Assembly: GCF_025685565.1 (NCBI RefSeq)
Contig: NZ_JAGSYE010000005.1
Coordinates: forward strand, 1 to 64,000
DNA: 64,000 nt
Direction of reading: 5' to 3'
Origin: Granulicella aggregans
GTDB lineage: Bacteria; Acidobacteriota; Terriglobia; Terriglobales; Acidobacteriaceae
In this document: positions 1 to 9,386 of the stretch, piece after piece
How positions within the stretch are numbered: the stretch's first letter is position 1
Layout of the letters: the number at the start of each line of letters is the position of its first letter
Notes under the pieces: generated by a model
Database searches by the model: none
Told to the model about the DNA's origin: nothing
The model's input: the letters and a program-made list of their open reading frames with translations, nothing else
Position numbers and translations under genes: made by a program

Positions 1-67
1 CCACCGTGCGACGTCCGGCCCGCACGTCGCTCAACACTTCAATCCGCCTAAGATCGCGTTCGCTCAT
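1..67 (-). CDS. ISNCY/IS1202-type transposase, N-terminal fragment cut by window edge
   Basis: Reading the minus strand from the ATG at 67 gives MSERDLRRIEVLSDVRAGRR and then runs off the window. This matches, from memory, the start of ISNCY (IS1202 group) transposases, where this segment leads into a helix-turn-helix that binds the element's ends. An in-frame upstream ATG at 82 is also possible. Only about 22 residues are visible, so neither the DDE catalytic domain nor the intactness of the gene can be judged. The flanking end sequence up to base 140 supports the identification. Confidence 0.6.
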   Translation of the reverse strand, partial: MSERDLRRIEVLSDVRAGRRTV

Positions 68-140
68 AGAAATCCATGCCATCCTTAGACCCTGACATTT
101 CTATCGGGCCAGACCATGACATTTCTAACGAGCCGCTACA
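1..140 (-). mobile_element. Terminal part of an ISNCY/IS1202-like element
   Basis: The outer sequence next to the transposase start contains two near-identical direct copies of a 14-mer, TGACATTTCTATCG at 93-106 and TGACATTTCTAACG at 117-130, 24 bp apart. It ends near base 140 with GCCGCTACA. Repeated end motifs of this kind are typical transposase binding sites. The other end lies outside the window, so element size and target duplication cannot be checked. Confidence 0.5.
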
Positions 141-333
141 GAGTAACTATACGTAACACTTATTATCGGACTTAAATGCTTTGTTCGCAACGCTATAGTC
201 CGACTGATCTGTTTTGGATACCAAGGGCGCAGTCCAATCGGTTCAACAGGAGATCATGTGTCACCCCTCTCCAAGTGTGCCAAAGGGCTCCAGTAAGGTC
301 GGGAGTGTTCTGCCTATAGCCGATCCCGTGGAA

Positions 334-1239
334 CTATGGCATCAGGACGGTGTCAATGACGTGGATGACGCCGTTCGACTGCATGATGTCAGCGGTGGTG
401 ATCGTGGAGGTTCCCCCCTTTGCGTCGGTGAGCACGATGTTGGATCCAGACATGCTGGCGCTAAGGTCCTCGCCCTGAACTGTCTTGAGCCTTACCATAC
501 CGCCGCTTTTCTTGATCAATTTCTCGAGCTGCTTGGAGGTAATTTTGCCAGGGACTACGTGGTAAGTGAGGATCTTGACGAGGGTGTCTTTGTTCTCAGG
601 CTTTACAAGAGTGTCGACTGTACCGGCCGGCAACTTACCGAAAGCATCATCAGTTGGAGCGAACACCGTGAAGGGCCCGGGACCGCTCAGCGTATCGACT
701 AAGCCAGCAGCCTTGACGGCAGCAACGAGTGTCCTGTTGATGGGCGAATTGACCGCGTTCTGGATGATGTTCTTGTTGGCGTACATTGCTGCGCCACCAA
801 CTTCGGGGTTCCTCCCCCCCCCTCCGCCCTGCACCGGAGGATAGGAGTTGCCGTCCACTCCAGCAACACCCCCAAGCTCACCACCCGGAACAGGCGTGGT
901 TTCCGTCGGAACATAGAGTTTGATAGATTGCACGATGTGCTGCTTACCTTTATCTACAAATGTGACAACTACGGTGTCCCCAGTTCTAATATCTCCTTTT
1001 CGAGTCTTGTCATCGACAATGAGGTCAATCACGATCACTCTGTCGTCACGGTCTCGATATGAAATCTGTGCGGATATGTCGTCAAGGCGTGTCAGAACGG
1101 CGTTGGGGATTGTTCGTGACGTCGCCGGACTCGACTTCGCTAGCGTCGCTAATCCAGCGAAGCACACCGCCGTGATCAGAAGGAAACAGGCCTTCACTGG
1201 CCATTCAAATCGACGGATCTGATTGATGCTCAGAGACAT
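334..1239 (-). CDS. Secreted or membrane-anchored fasciclin (FAS1) domain protein
   Basis: 301 residues. A hydrophobic stretch at about residues 15-34 suggests a signal peptide or membrane anchor. Residues of about 45-110 form a small beta-rich domain resembling OB-fold modules (RTGDTVVVTFVDKGKQHI). A Gly/Pro-rich linker follows with a run of five glycines. The C-terminal 140 residues are a recognisable FAS1 domain, with the H1-like segment GPFTVFAPTDDAFGKLP, the TYHVVPGKIT segment and the terminal GVIHVIDTVLMP. FAS1 domains mediate adhesion or polymer binding outside the cell. The start overlaps the 3' end of the upstream CHASE2 gene by 35 bp, so the two are probably translationally coupled. 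The ligand is unknown. Confidence 0.85.
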   Translation of the reverse strand: MSLSINQIRRFEWPVKACFLLITAVCFAGLATLAKSSPATSRTIPNAVLTRLDDISAQISYRDRDDRVIVIDLIVDDKTRKGDIRTGDTVVVTFVDKGKQHIVQSIKLYVPTETTPVPGGELGGVAGVDGNSYPPVQGGGGGRNPEVGGAAMYANKNIIQNAVNSPINRTLVAAVKAAGLVDTLSGPGPFTVFAPTDDAFGKLPAGTVDTLVKPENKDTLVKILTYHVVPGKITSKQLEKLIKKSGGMVRLKTVQGEDLSASMSGSNIVLTDAKGGTSTITTADIMQSNGVIHVIDTVLMP

Positions 1240-2791
1240 GAGAATCTCCGCTCGGAGAGTGATGCTTGTGCCCTAGCATTTCGACAAGAATATGAACGAA
1301 ATATAACTCAATCGGGAAGAGAAAATCTAGATACCTGTTGAACAAGCCCATCGAGAACCAAGCGATGAGCACAACACTAATCATGCCGATAATCAGCCAC
1401 AAGGCCTTTCTTCGGCGGTTCTGGATATTTCCAAAAGCGTAAAAGATTAGCAGGCCCAGCGCGATGTCGAGACATACATTCGGCCAGAACGACCACTCGT
1501 GAGATGTCTGGTGGGCTAGCAGAGCCTCGATATAGGTTCCATGAAGGGCTACGCCGCTGATCTCACCAGCGGGACTGAGGTGCTGGTCGACGGGTTCACC
1601 CCGGCCCTGCTCAGCCCTCCAACGGCCGCCGATCAAGACGACGTGACCATTACAGGCAGACATTGCTTTGTAGGTTGCATTAGCCAATTCCGCAAAATCG
1701 ATTCGACTTGGGGCGAAGTCGAGCTCGGGTAAGAACGTGCCGAAGACCTCTGCACCTGGGGTGGCATCCTCAGGATCGGAGAGGATGTTGTCCGAACTCT
1801 TCGCAGCCTTCGCGATCTTGTATGCAAAAGAATCGACCGCTTTTCGGCGACCATCCGGGCCTCGCACATCCAGGGTTACAGAAATTTGCCGCTTATCGTT
1901 AGGCAAATTGATGTATCCAAATCCCGTGCAACGAGGACCGATGCATTTCGATGGATCTAAATCATCAAGCGAGTACAGTGGCGGTAACTGACTTGCTGGA
2001 TCATCTTCTTTTTGTCCCAGATCGCGATATAGAACGCTACCAAGAATCACCGGAACTCCATGATTTGTAGCAAAGCGGATAGCTTTGGCAAGTGCCTCGT
2101 TATCGCTCCACTTTGACAGGTCGGGAGTATCGCAATCCAACGGATATGGCACTGCTGTCGGACCGGGAGCAGCGTCCCCGAGCGAAAGGCAGGGCTGCGC
2201 AGGGGCCACTGTCGGCAATACAGCTTGGCTGCATCTGCATGATGTTTGACGTTGCACAACTGCCGCAGAGTCTTGAGGTTGCGTTCTTCTGGGATCGTCT
2301 CCCTCAGGGTTTAGAGGCTTCAATAGTTCTACATCGATTCCGATAACGCTAGCTCTGGTCCGTAATTGTGCAGCGTGCAAGATCAGCTTGGCCAGTTGCT
2401 TCCGATCTGTTGGAATATTCCCATACATGTAATTCCAATGAGCTTGGTCATCGATATAGACCAGTCGAACGTATTCATTCTTGAGTGGGATCGCTCGCCA
2501 GGTAATAGGCTGATAAAGCCGCATTTGAAGATCCAAGTTGACATCGCGTAGCTCCCGCAGGGTATCCACTAAAGCTTTGGTTACCGGATGCATGGGGTCA
2601 ATCTGCCTATTCAAGAACTTGCCCCCTGAGATCAGCAGGTTCCATAAGGCGACCAGCCCAAAGACGACGATCACAGAGGGCTTTGCGAAGTCCTTGAGCG
2701 GCATACTATCCGACACCCGAGACCAGGCCACAATAACCCGTTGACGCCTTTCCCGGAAGTGGTGCTGTGCAAGCCGGAAACATTTCACCAT
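1205..2791 (-). CDS. CHASE2-domain membrane sensor without an output domain
   Basis: 528 residues. One hydrophobic segment near residues 38-55 precedes a long extracytoplasmic region that reads like CHASE2 (VRLVYIDDQAHWNYM near the start, HVVLIGGRW later, then SGVALHGTYIEALLAHQ just before the membrane). Two or three closely spaced membrane helices follow, ending in FPIELYFVHILVEMLG. CHASE2 receptors normally continue into a kinase or cyclase. Here the protein stops about 25 residues after the last helix, so no output domain is present. It overlaps the FAS1 gene by 35 bp. The ATG at 2791 has a GGGAG about 12 nt upstream; an in-frame ATG at 2704 is an alternative. Family assignment is good, the role unknown. 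Confidence 0.75.
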   Translation of the reverse strand: MVKCFRLAQHHFRERRQRVIVAWSRVSDSMPLKDFAKPSVIVVFGLVALWNLLISGGKFLNRQIDPMHPVTKALVDTLRELRDVNLDLQMRLYQPITWRAIPLKNEYVRLVYIDDQAHWNYMYGNIPTDRKQLAKLILHAAQLRTRASVIGIDVELLKPLNPEGDDPRRTQPQDSAAVVQRQTSCRCSQAVLPTVAPAQPCLSLGDAAPGPTAVPYPLDCDTPDLSKWSDNEALAKAIRFATNHGVPVILGSVLYRDLGQKEDDPASQLPPLYSLDDLDPSKCIGPRCTGFGYINLPNDKRQISVTLDVRGPDGRRKAVDSFAYKIAKAAKSSDNILSDPEDATPGAEVFGTFLPELDFAPSRIDFAELANATYKAMSACNGHVVLIGGRWRAEQGRGEPVDQHLSPAGEISGVALHGTYIEALLAHQTSHEWSFWPNVCLDIALGLLIFYAFGNIQNRRRKALWLIIGMISVVLIAWFSMGLFNRYLDFLFPIELYFVHILVEMLGHKHHSPSGDSHVSEHQSDPSI

Positions 2792-2956
2792 GAACGTCGA
2801 AGTCTCCCTTCAGATCGAATTCACAACTTCACTTATGAAGAGGGCGATGATAATATTCCGCGTCTACACTATAGTTGGCAAACCGAAGCAATCCAAGAGA
2901 AACTCTTTGAAGTCGTTGGAGAATCCAATTTCCTGATCCTGCCCAGGCAGGAGAGG

Positions 2957-4510
2957 CTAGATGCCCATGCCCCGACGATGCTGAACCTGGGTTGCTTCGG
3001 GCGCAACAACGCTTGGAGATGTGAGTGCGTTGTCCTGAGCGATGACGTTGGCAGTGGTATCGATCTGCTTTTGTTGTGGAAGGCTGGTGGGATTCTTGAG
3101 AGCCTGGGCCGGGCTCGATCCATCGGACGTGTAGACGCTCACTTCTCTTCCGCTACGTGCGAGCGAGGCTATCTCTCTCTGGCTCTCAAGCGCCGCCTCT
3201 TGCGTTACGATGATCCGCTCGGGCGCTCCAGCTCTGATACCTTCGACTGCGTAACCGTGTTCGATGTGCTGGGCCTGCCTTTGGTCGAGATGGACTGTTT
3301 TGCCTTTATCGAGCTGGACATCTAGTTCCCTGCTCTCGCTGATTGCGGTGACCGTGCCAAACTCACCCTTTCTAATGGCGAGTTCCGCCATAGCCGATGT
3401 GATTTGTATCCGTTCGCCCTGAGCGATCTCTCGTTGCTCGACTCGGTAGACAGCGCTTTCCGCCGTCATCGTTTTGGTGAGGTGCGGACTATAGGTAGCC
3501 CAATCACCCGTCGAAATTTGAACCGTGAGCGCATTCTTTTGTGGATTACTCGCTAGAACCGTTCCAACGCTGTTGTGATTGATTCCGTGGAGTTCGGGGC
3601 TTCCCTGCCCGTACTGGATGAGGTCGCCGGGTGTGTACTGTGCGGCTAACTTTGCGTTGGTTATGGGCTGCTCGACGTGGACGGTAAGCGATTTGCTGTC
3701 TGGCGAGAGTGTCCCCTGTGCCTGGAGATCGGCGCGAATGAGCTGGTTTAGCTCTTGGCGTTCCGCCCGATCTGGTGCAACGATGACGCTACTGTCGGGT
3801 CGCTGCATGTAGGCGGTGGCGACGGCGGCGATGCGATGATTCGGGTCTGAGTATTGGTGTACTTCGGGTTCGACAGTTGGGCGGCGGGGGGCGACCACAG
3901 GCTGCCGAAAATCAACCGCGGCGGTTTTGCTGACATCGGTCGCGAGTCGTGCTCCCAGAGTTTCGGCATCATTGGTGTAGATTCGAGCGTCCGTCTCCGC
4001 GCGAGAGATCGTGACGTAGGCGAGCCTTGTGTTGATGAGATTTCTTGAGGAATCTGTATCGATATTGACGATGACGCGGCCCTCGGTAAGCCCTTGCGAG
4101 ACGTGCGAGGTCACAGCGTAACCATGATCGATGTGCCGCATTTGCGCTGGATCGAAGCTGACGGTGCGGTCCTCTTTCCCGTCCATGCGGACGGTGAGCT
4201 GGCCGGGTTCGATTTTCGTGATGGTGCCGAGATCCCGGTTCGCGACATTTAGGTCTTTGTCTGTGGCGGTGAACTGTAGACGGTCGCCTGTGGCAAACTC
4301 ACGCGGCTCCTCCCTGTAAACGTTCACCCCTGACAAGCGACGTGGATCGTACGATACACTTTGCCCGTCCTGCCTCGTTACCGTAATGGTGTTGTCGCGG
4401 GCGCTGGTGGAAGTGACGACGGATAGGCTAAAGACAGCGGCTCGGGGACCCTTAGCCAGCGGTATTATTTGTAACAGAGCCCCTTTAGGTGATTCTTCAA
4501 TTTGGTTCAT
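2957..4510 (-). CDS. Stand-alone C-terminal part of a MobF-family conjugative relaxase/helicase
   Basis: 517 residues resembling the C-terminal part of TrwC/TraI (MobF) relaxases. Residues of about 125-195 contain the late SF1 helicase motifs: HGYAVTSHVSQG followed by AYVTISRAETDARIYT, the equivalent of motif VI. The N-terminal nicking domain with its tyrosines and HUH metal site, and the Walker A/B part of the helicase, are absent. A second, weaker copy of the beta-barrel/HGYAV unit (QAQHIEHGYAVEG) lies near residue 400, showing internal duplication. The ATG at 4510 has a GAAAGGA ribosome site 6 nt upstream, so this piece could be translated. It is most simply a remnant of a conjugative element. 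Confidence 0.7.
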   Translation of the reverse strand: MNQIEESPKGALLQIIPLAKGPRAAVFSLSVVTSTSARDNTITVTRQDGQSVSYDPRRLSGVNVYREEPREFATGDRLQFTATDKDLNVANRDLGTITKIEPGQLTVRMDGKEDRTVSFDPAQMRHIDHGYAVTSHVSQGLTEGRVIVNIDTDSSRNLINTRLAYVTISRAETDARIYTNDAETLGARLATDVSKTAAVDFRQPVVAPRRPTVEPEVHQYSDPNHRIAAVATAYMQRPDSSVIVAPDRAERQELNQLIRADLQAQGTLSPDSKSLTVHVEQPITNAKLAAQYTPGDLIQYGQGSPELHGINHNSVGTVLASNPQKNALTVQISTGDWATYSPHLTKTMTAESAVYRVEQREIAQGERIQITSAMAELAIRKGEFGTVTAISESRELDVQLDKGKTVHLDQRQAQHIEHGYAVEGIRAGAPERIIVTQEAALESQREIASLARSGREVSVYTSDGSSPAQALKNPTSLPQQKQIDTTANVIAQDNALTSPSVVAPEATQVQHRRGMGI

Positions 4511-4734
4511 TTGCTATCCTTTCAGGTATCTTGCGTGTTGTACTGTCCAAAACCTTGGAGCAGCAGGGCTGTAGTCTTTCGCTCGCAAAAAGGCTTACCG
4601 CTCAGTGGTCCACGAAGTCGAGAGTTGCTCTCCGTCGTTGAAGCCTTATCCCAATCCAATGCGGCTGCCGGTGTGTGGTGACGTCGACGAGGTGCCCAAC
4701 TTAATTCCTTTCTGCTGCGTCCTCCCAGACGACA

Positions 4735-6171
4735 CTACCAGCCGCCCCCAAGCGCGTTATAGAGTTGCACCAGCGAAAGCGCTTCCTGCTGCTGCGCGGT
4801 CTTGAGGGTCAGCTCGGACGTGTAGAGATTGGCGTCATTGGTCAAGACCTCGAGATAGCTGGTGGCTCCAGCCTGATAGCGCATACGCGCCAGCCGAACT
4901 GCATCACGAGTGGCTTCCGTCTGTTTCTCCTGTTTTTCGCGGTATTCGCGGGTCTTGCTGTACGCAACGAGAGCGTTGTCGACATCGCGAAGGGCGCCGG
5001 CGATCGTCTGCCGATAGGTATCGACGAGTTCCTGATCTTCGGCCTTTGCGTAATGGAGATTGTTGGTTAGCTTGCCGCCTTCGAAGATCGGCTGGCTCAC
5101 CGAGCCGAACGCATAGTAGTAAAGATTTTTCGATTCGACGATTCCCTTGAGCTGGCTTGTACTCGTTCCGCCCGTACCGGAGAGCGAGAGCTGAGGAAAG
5201 AACTGGGCCTTTGCGACGCCGATGTTTGCGTTTGCCTGGACGAGCAGCTCCTCAGCTCGGCGGATATCGGGACGACGCTCGAGAAGATCGGACGGCAGAC
5301 CAACGGGAACCTCAGTTGGATGCGGAGCCTGGTCGATGGGAAGGCCGCGAGCGATCGGGCCAGGAGCGCGGCCGAGCAGAATGCAAAGGCTGTTTTCCTG
5401 CTGGGTGATCTGGCGTTCAAGATCGGGGATCTGTGCCTCAGCGGTGTATGCAAGCTCCTCTGCCTGACGCACGTCGACGAGGGAGTCGCTGCCTCCGGTT
5501 TCCAGCTTGTGCGTCAGTTCCAACGAATCCTTGCGAGCCTTGAGTTCGTCCTTGGCGATGGTCAGCTCGGAATCGAGCGTTCGGAGTTGGTAGTAGCTGG
5601 TGGCAACGTTCTCTACGAGCGTCGAATAGGTGGTCTGCTGCGCCCATCGGGTGGCGCGCAGGTAGGCGCGGGCTGCCTCGGTCTGACGACGATAGTAGCC
5701 CCAGAAGTCGAGGTTCCAGGCCACGGAGGCAGTCAAGCCGCCGGTGTAAATCTTCGTATGCCCCTGGTTGCTGTTCGCACCGTTGGAGTTTGAGCTGCCG
5801 CTGTTATTTCCCAGGCCGCTGAGCAGACCGCCGGGCAGCGCCACGGCGTCGTAGGTGCCTCCGAGGCTCACCGTCGGGTACTGGCCTGCCCTGGTGATGC
5901 CGACCTCCGCCTCCTGTTCGAGCACGCGGTCGGCCGCGATCTTTACGTCGTAGTTGTTCTTCAATGCCTCGGCGATGAGGGATTGAAGGACGGGGTCGGT
6001 GAAGATACTAGTGTACTTTTCGGCTCCAAGCGGAGTGCCAATGGGAATCACTTCGGGAGCGCCGCGGTAGGCCGCGGGCGTGTTGACGAGCGGCCGCTTG
6101 TAGTTGGGGCCGACCATGCAACCAGTGGCGGCAACGATAATCAGTGTTGCGGGAGCGAGTTTCCATTTCAT
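4735..6171 (-). CDS. RND efflux outer-membrane factor (OprM/NodT-type lipoprotein)
   Basis: 478 residues, a usual length for TolC-like outer-membrane factors of RND pumps. The N-terminus has a lipoprotein signal with lipobox ATGC, followed by MVGPNYKRP, the typical NodT/OprM opening. Long alpha-helical repeats with the QAEELAYTAEAQI type pattern and the GLPSDLLERRPDIRRAE motif (residues of about 300-317) are diagnostic. Its start overlaps the pump gene stop by 4 bp, so it is the third gene of an efflux operon (fusion protein, pump, outer-membrane factor). It would form the trimeric outer-membrane channel. No intact second outer-membrane factor is nearby; a decayed TolC gene lies at 11473-11877. 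Confidence 0.93.
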   Translation of the reverse strand: MKWKLAPATLIIVAATGCMVGPNYKRPLVNTPAAYRGAPEVIPIGTPLGAEKYTSIFTDPVLQSLIAEALKNNYDVKIAADRVLEQEAEVGITRAGQYPTVSLGGTYDAVALPGGLLSGLGNNSGSSNSNGANSNQGHTKIYTGGLTASVAWNLDFWGYYRRQTEAARAYLRATRWAQQTTYSTLVENVATSYYQLRTLDSELTIAKDELKARKDSLELTHKLETGGSDSLVDVRQAEELAYTAEAQIPDLERQITQQENSLCILLGRAPGPIARGLPIDQAPHPTEVPVGLPSDLLERRPDIRRAEELLVQANANIGVAKAQFFPQLSLSGTGGTSTSQLKGIVESKNLYYYAFGSVSQPIFEGGKLTNNLHYAKAEDQELVDTYRQTIAGALRDVDNALVAYSKTREYREKQEKQTEATRDAVRLARMRYQAGATSYLEVLTNDANLYTSELTLKTAQQQEALSLVQLYNALGGGW

Positions 6172-9100
6172 GCCGCACCTACCTGTTGGGGAGCCGAATG
6201 AGGAGTGGAGTTATCTTCAGGCGGACCGGCATCGTGGGATGAGTCGAGGCCTGCGTTGTGCGAACTTCCGAGGCGCTGCGCGACGAGCTCGGCGAGAGAG
6301 AAGGTGGTGGGGACGAGGAAGATCGCGATGATGGTCGCGGCCAGCATGCCGCCGATGACGACGGTGCCTAGGATCTGACGCGAGACTCCGCCCGCTCCCG
6401 TAGCGAACCACAGGGGCACGCAGCCAAGGATGAACGCGAAGGCTGTCATCAGGATCGGCCGGAAGCGCAGACGGGCCGCTCCCATGGCCGACTCGAAGAT
6501 GCTCTTGCCGTTCTCATACTCGTCCTTGGCGAACTCGACGATCAGGATCGCGTTCTTGGCGGAGAGGCCGATGAGCATGACCAGGCCGATCTGGGCGTAG
6601 ACGTCGTTTTCCATGTGCCTCATGGTCAGCGCGAGGTATGCGCCGAATATCGCTACGGGTGTGCTGAGCAGCACGCCAAACGGCAACGACCAGCTCTCGT
6701 ACTGCGCCGCAAGAATGAGGAAGCAGAGCAGAATGGAAATGGCGTAGACCACCCAGGCAGGGACACTCTTCTGCGCCTGCTGCTCCTGAAAGCTTAGGCC
6801 GGAGTAGTCCATCGCCATGCCGTCCGGCATTGTTTGGGCGAAGGTCTGTTCCAGCCCCTTCATGACTTGCCCGGTGCTGAAGCCGGGTTTTGCGACGATG
6901 GTGATCGAGGCCGCTTCGTGCTCGTTATAGCGCGTGATGAACTCGGGACCCGCGATGCGCCGGACCGTGGTGATGGCGGAGAGCGGAACTCGATTGCCAT
7001 TGGCGGCGGTCACGTAGAACTGTCCGATATTGTCAATGTTCGTGCGCGTATCGCCTTCCGCTTCGACATAGGTCTGCCATTGACGTCCGAAGCGATTGAA
7101 GTAGTTGACCAGCGAGCCGCCGAGAAAGGCCTGCAGCGTCGTGTAGACGTCGCCGATATTTACCTGCTGCTGTGCGACTTTTTCGCGGTCGACGTCTACG
7201 TAGAGTTGCGGGACGGCGGGGAAGTAGGTTGGGATGGCAGCGGCGATCTCCGGCCGCTGGTTTAGCGCGCCGAGGAACTTGTATAGGTTGCCGGTAAGGA
7301 AGTTCGGGTCGGTCGAGTTAGAGCGATCTTCGAGCACCATGCTAACGCCACCCGACGTTCCCAGGCCGGGAATAGCTGGCGGCGCGAAGGAGAACGCTAT
7401 CCCCTGCTTGACGCCGCCGAGAGTCTTCGAGAGGTTGGTCTGGATGACGGCGAACTGTTCCTCCTTGCTCTTGCGGGCGTCCCAGTCCTTGAGCGTGACG
7501 AAGAAGAAGGCGTTGTAGGTGCTCTGCGTCTGCGAGAGCAGACTGAAGCCCACGACGGAGACGACGGATTGAACGCCCGGCACCTGGTGCAGAGCGTCTT
7601 CGACCGACTTCGCGGCGTCGGTGGTGCGCTCGAGACTGGCGCCCTGCGGCAGTTGCAGGTTGACGAAGGCATACCCCTGATCCTCAGTTGGCAGGAAGCC
7701 GCCGGGCAGGCCTTTTCCGAGCAGGAGCACCACGGCGCTTAGTCCAAGGATGATGATGATGCCGACAATCGACTTGCGCACGAGCCATCCCGAGAGGCCA
7801 ACATAGCCGTTGGTCGCCCTCTCGAAGAGCTTGTTAAAGCCGTTGAAGAAGCGGCCCAGGAGACCGGGCTTGGCGTTCTTATCCGTGGGTTTCAGGAGCA
7901 GGGCGCAAAGGGCGGGGCTTAGCGTAAGCGCGTTGAACGCGGAGAACAGGACCGAGATAGCGATGGTCACGGCGAACTGTTGATAGAGGCGACCGGTGAT
8001 GCCAGGGATGAAAGCCGTCGGCACAAAGACGGCGGTAAGGATGAGCGCAATGGCGATGACGGGGCTCGATACCTGCTCCATGGCGGCGTAGGAGGCATCC
8101 TTGGGGGACATACCTTCTTCAATGTGCTTCTCGACGGCTTCGACGACGACGATGGCGTCATCGACCACGAGACCGATGGCCAACACCAGTCCGAAGAGCG
8201 AGAGCGTGTTGATGCTGAAGCCGAGAACGGGGAAGATGATGAACGTGCCGATGAGCGAAACCGGCACGGACAGCAAAGGGATGAGCGTGGCTCGCCAGCC
8301 CTGGAGGAAGATGTAGACGACCAGCATGACCAGGACGAGCGCGATGACCAGCGTGACCAGAATCTCGTGGATGCCGGCACTGACGGCCTTGGTGGTGTCC
8401 AGCGGAACCGCGGACACCATGTCGGGTGGGAAGGCTTTGGACAGTTTGGCGAGTTCGGCGCGGACGTCCTTGGCGCACTGCACCGCGTTCGAGCCGGGCA
8501 GCTGATAGATTGCCAGGATGGCTGCAGGTTTCCCCTCAAACCGGCCGTTGAGGTTGTAAGTTTGAGCGCCCAATTCGATGCGTGCGACGTCCTTCAGGTG
8601 CAGTACGGAGCCGTCGGCGTTGGAGCGAAGAATGATGTTGCCGAACTGCTCCGCGGTGACGAGTCGGCCTTGCGTCCGGACGGTATAGGTGAACTGCTGT
8701 CCGCTGGGGATCGGCTCGGCGCCGATCTGTCCGGAAGGGTTTACGGTGTTCTGCGTCTGTAGGGCTTGCGTGATCTGCGGTACAGTGACGCCGAGCTTCG
8801 CAAGCTGATCGGGCCGAACCCAGATGCGCAGCGCGTATTGGCCAGCGCCGAAGACCTGCACGCGAGACACGCCTTTCACGCGCGTGATGTCGTCGACCAG
8901 GTTGATGTACGCGTAGTTGGCGAGGAATGTCCCATCGTAGGTTGAGTGAGGAGAGGAAACCGACAGGAGCATCAACGGCGACGTCAGCGACTTCTGGACC
9001 GTGAGGCCGGCAGTGCTTACCGCAGTCGGCAACTGGCTCTCCGCCTGCGACACGCGGAGTTGCGACAGGATCTGGTCGTTGTCCGCGTTGGTTTTTACGT

Positions 9101-9386
9101 CGAAGTCCACCGTGAGCTGCATCTGGCCATTGCTGGCGCTGGTGGACTGCATGTAGTTCATGTTATCGACGCCGTTCATCTGTTGCTCGATGGGCGTGGC
9201 GACGGCTTGTTCGAGAGTCCTGGCGTCGGCGCCAGGATAGGTTGCCTGGACGAGGATTTCGGGGGGGACGATGTTGGGAAACTGCGCGGTCGGAAGGCTG
9301 AGCATCGATACAAATCCGCCAATGACCATCAGGATCGCAATGACCATCGCCACGATGGGGCGACGAATAAAGAATTTCGATATCAC
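6168..9386 (-). CDS. RND multidrug efflux pump, HAE1 (AcrB/MexB-like) family
   Basis: 1072 residues, a full-length hydrophobe/amphiphile RND pump. The N-terminus MISKFFIRRPIVAMVIA is the canonical first membrane helix. The proton-relay aspartates in TM4 are present in LAIGLVVDDAIVVVEAVEKH. Two large periplasmic loops and the second half-repeat, with GLSAKNAILIVEFAKDE in TM10, are intact. The C-terminal 30 residues are a variable Ser/Asp-rich tail. The gene overlaps its neighbours by 4 bp on each side, indicating a tight operon under the divergent TetR gene. Substrates cannot be predicted; the family exports drugs, dyes, solvents and plant phenolics in exchange for protons. Confidence 0.95.
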   Translation of the reverse strand: MISKFFIRRPIVAMVIAILMVIGGFVSMLSLPTAQFPNIVPPEILVQATYPGADARTLEQAVATPIEQQMNGVDNMNYMQSTSASNGQMQLTVDFDVKTNADNDQILSQLRVSQAESQLPTAVSTAGLTVQKSLTSPLMLLSVSSPHSTYDGTFLANYAYINLVDDITRVKGVSRVQVFGAGQYALRIWVRPDQLAKLGVTVPQITQALQTQNTVNPSGQIGAEPIPSGQQFTYTVRTQGRLVTAEQFGNIILRSNADGSVLHLKDVARIELGAQTYNLNGRFEGKPAAILAIYQLPGSNAVQCAKDVRAELAKLSKAFPPDMVSAVPLDTTKAVSAGIHEILVTLVIALVLVMLVVYIFLQGWRATLIPLLSVPVSLIGTFIIFPVLGFSINTLSLFGLVLAIGLVVDDAIVVVEAVEKHIEEGMSPKDASYAAMEQVSSPVIAIALILTAVFVPTAFIPGITGRLYQQFAVTIAISVLFSAFNALTLSPALCALLLKPTDKNAKPGLLGRFFNGFNKLFERATNGYVGLSGWLVRKSIVGIIIILGLSAVVLLLGKGLPGGFLPTEDQGYAFVNLQLPQGASLERTTDAAKSVEDALHQVPGVQSVVSVVGFSLLSQTQSTYNAFFFVTLKDWDARKSKEEQFAVIQTNLSKTLGGVKQGIAFSFAPPAIPGLGTSGGVSMVLEDRSNSTDPNFLTGNLYKFLGALNQRPEIAAAIPTYFPAVPQLYVDVDREKVAQQQVNIGDVYTTLQAFLGGSLVNYFNRFGRQWQTYVEAEGDTRTNIDNIGQFYVTAANGNRVPLSAITTVRRIAGPEFITRYNEHEAASITIVAKPGFSTGQVMKGLEQTFAQTMPDGMAMDYSGLSFQEQQAQKSVPAWVVYAISILLCFLILAAQYESWSLPFGVLLSTPVAIFGAYLALTMRHMENDVYAQIGLVMLIGLSAKNAILIVEFAKDEYENGKSIFESAMGAARLRFRPILMTAFAFILGCVPLWFATGAGGVSRQILGTVVIGGMLAATIIAIFLVPTTFSLAELVAQRLGSSHNAGLDSSHDAGPPEDNSTPHSAPQQVGAA

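Noticed and set aside
214..702. Plus-strand open frame opposite the FAS1 gene
   Set aside because: It is the complement of a gene with clear domain content; its translation matches nothing.
2741..3325. Plus-strand frame spanning the CHASE2/relaxase gap
   Set aside because: It overlaps two minus-strand genes, lacks a ribosome site and resembles no family.
7980..8762. Long Asp/Gly-rich frame opposite the RND pump
   Set aside because: Composition is what GC-rich codons produce on the antisense strand; the pump on the other strand is certain.
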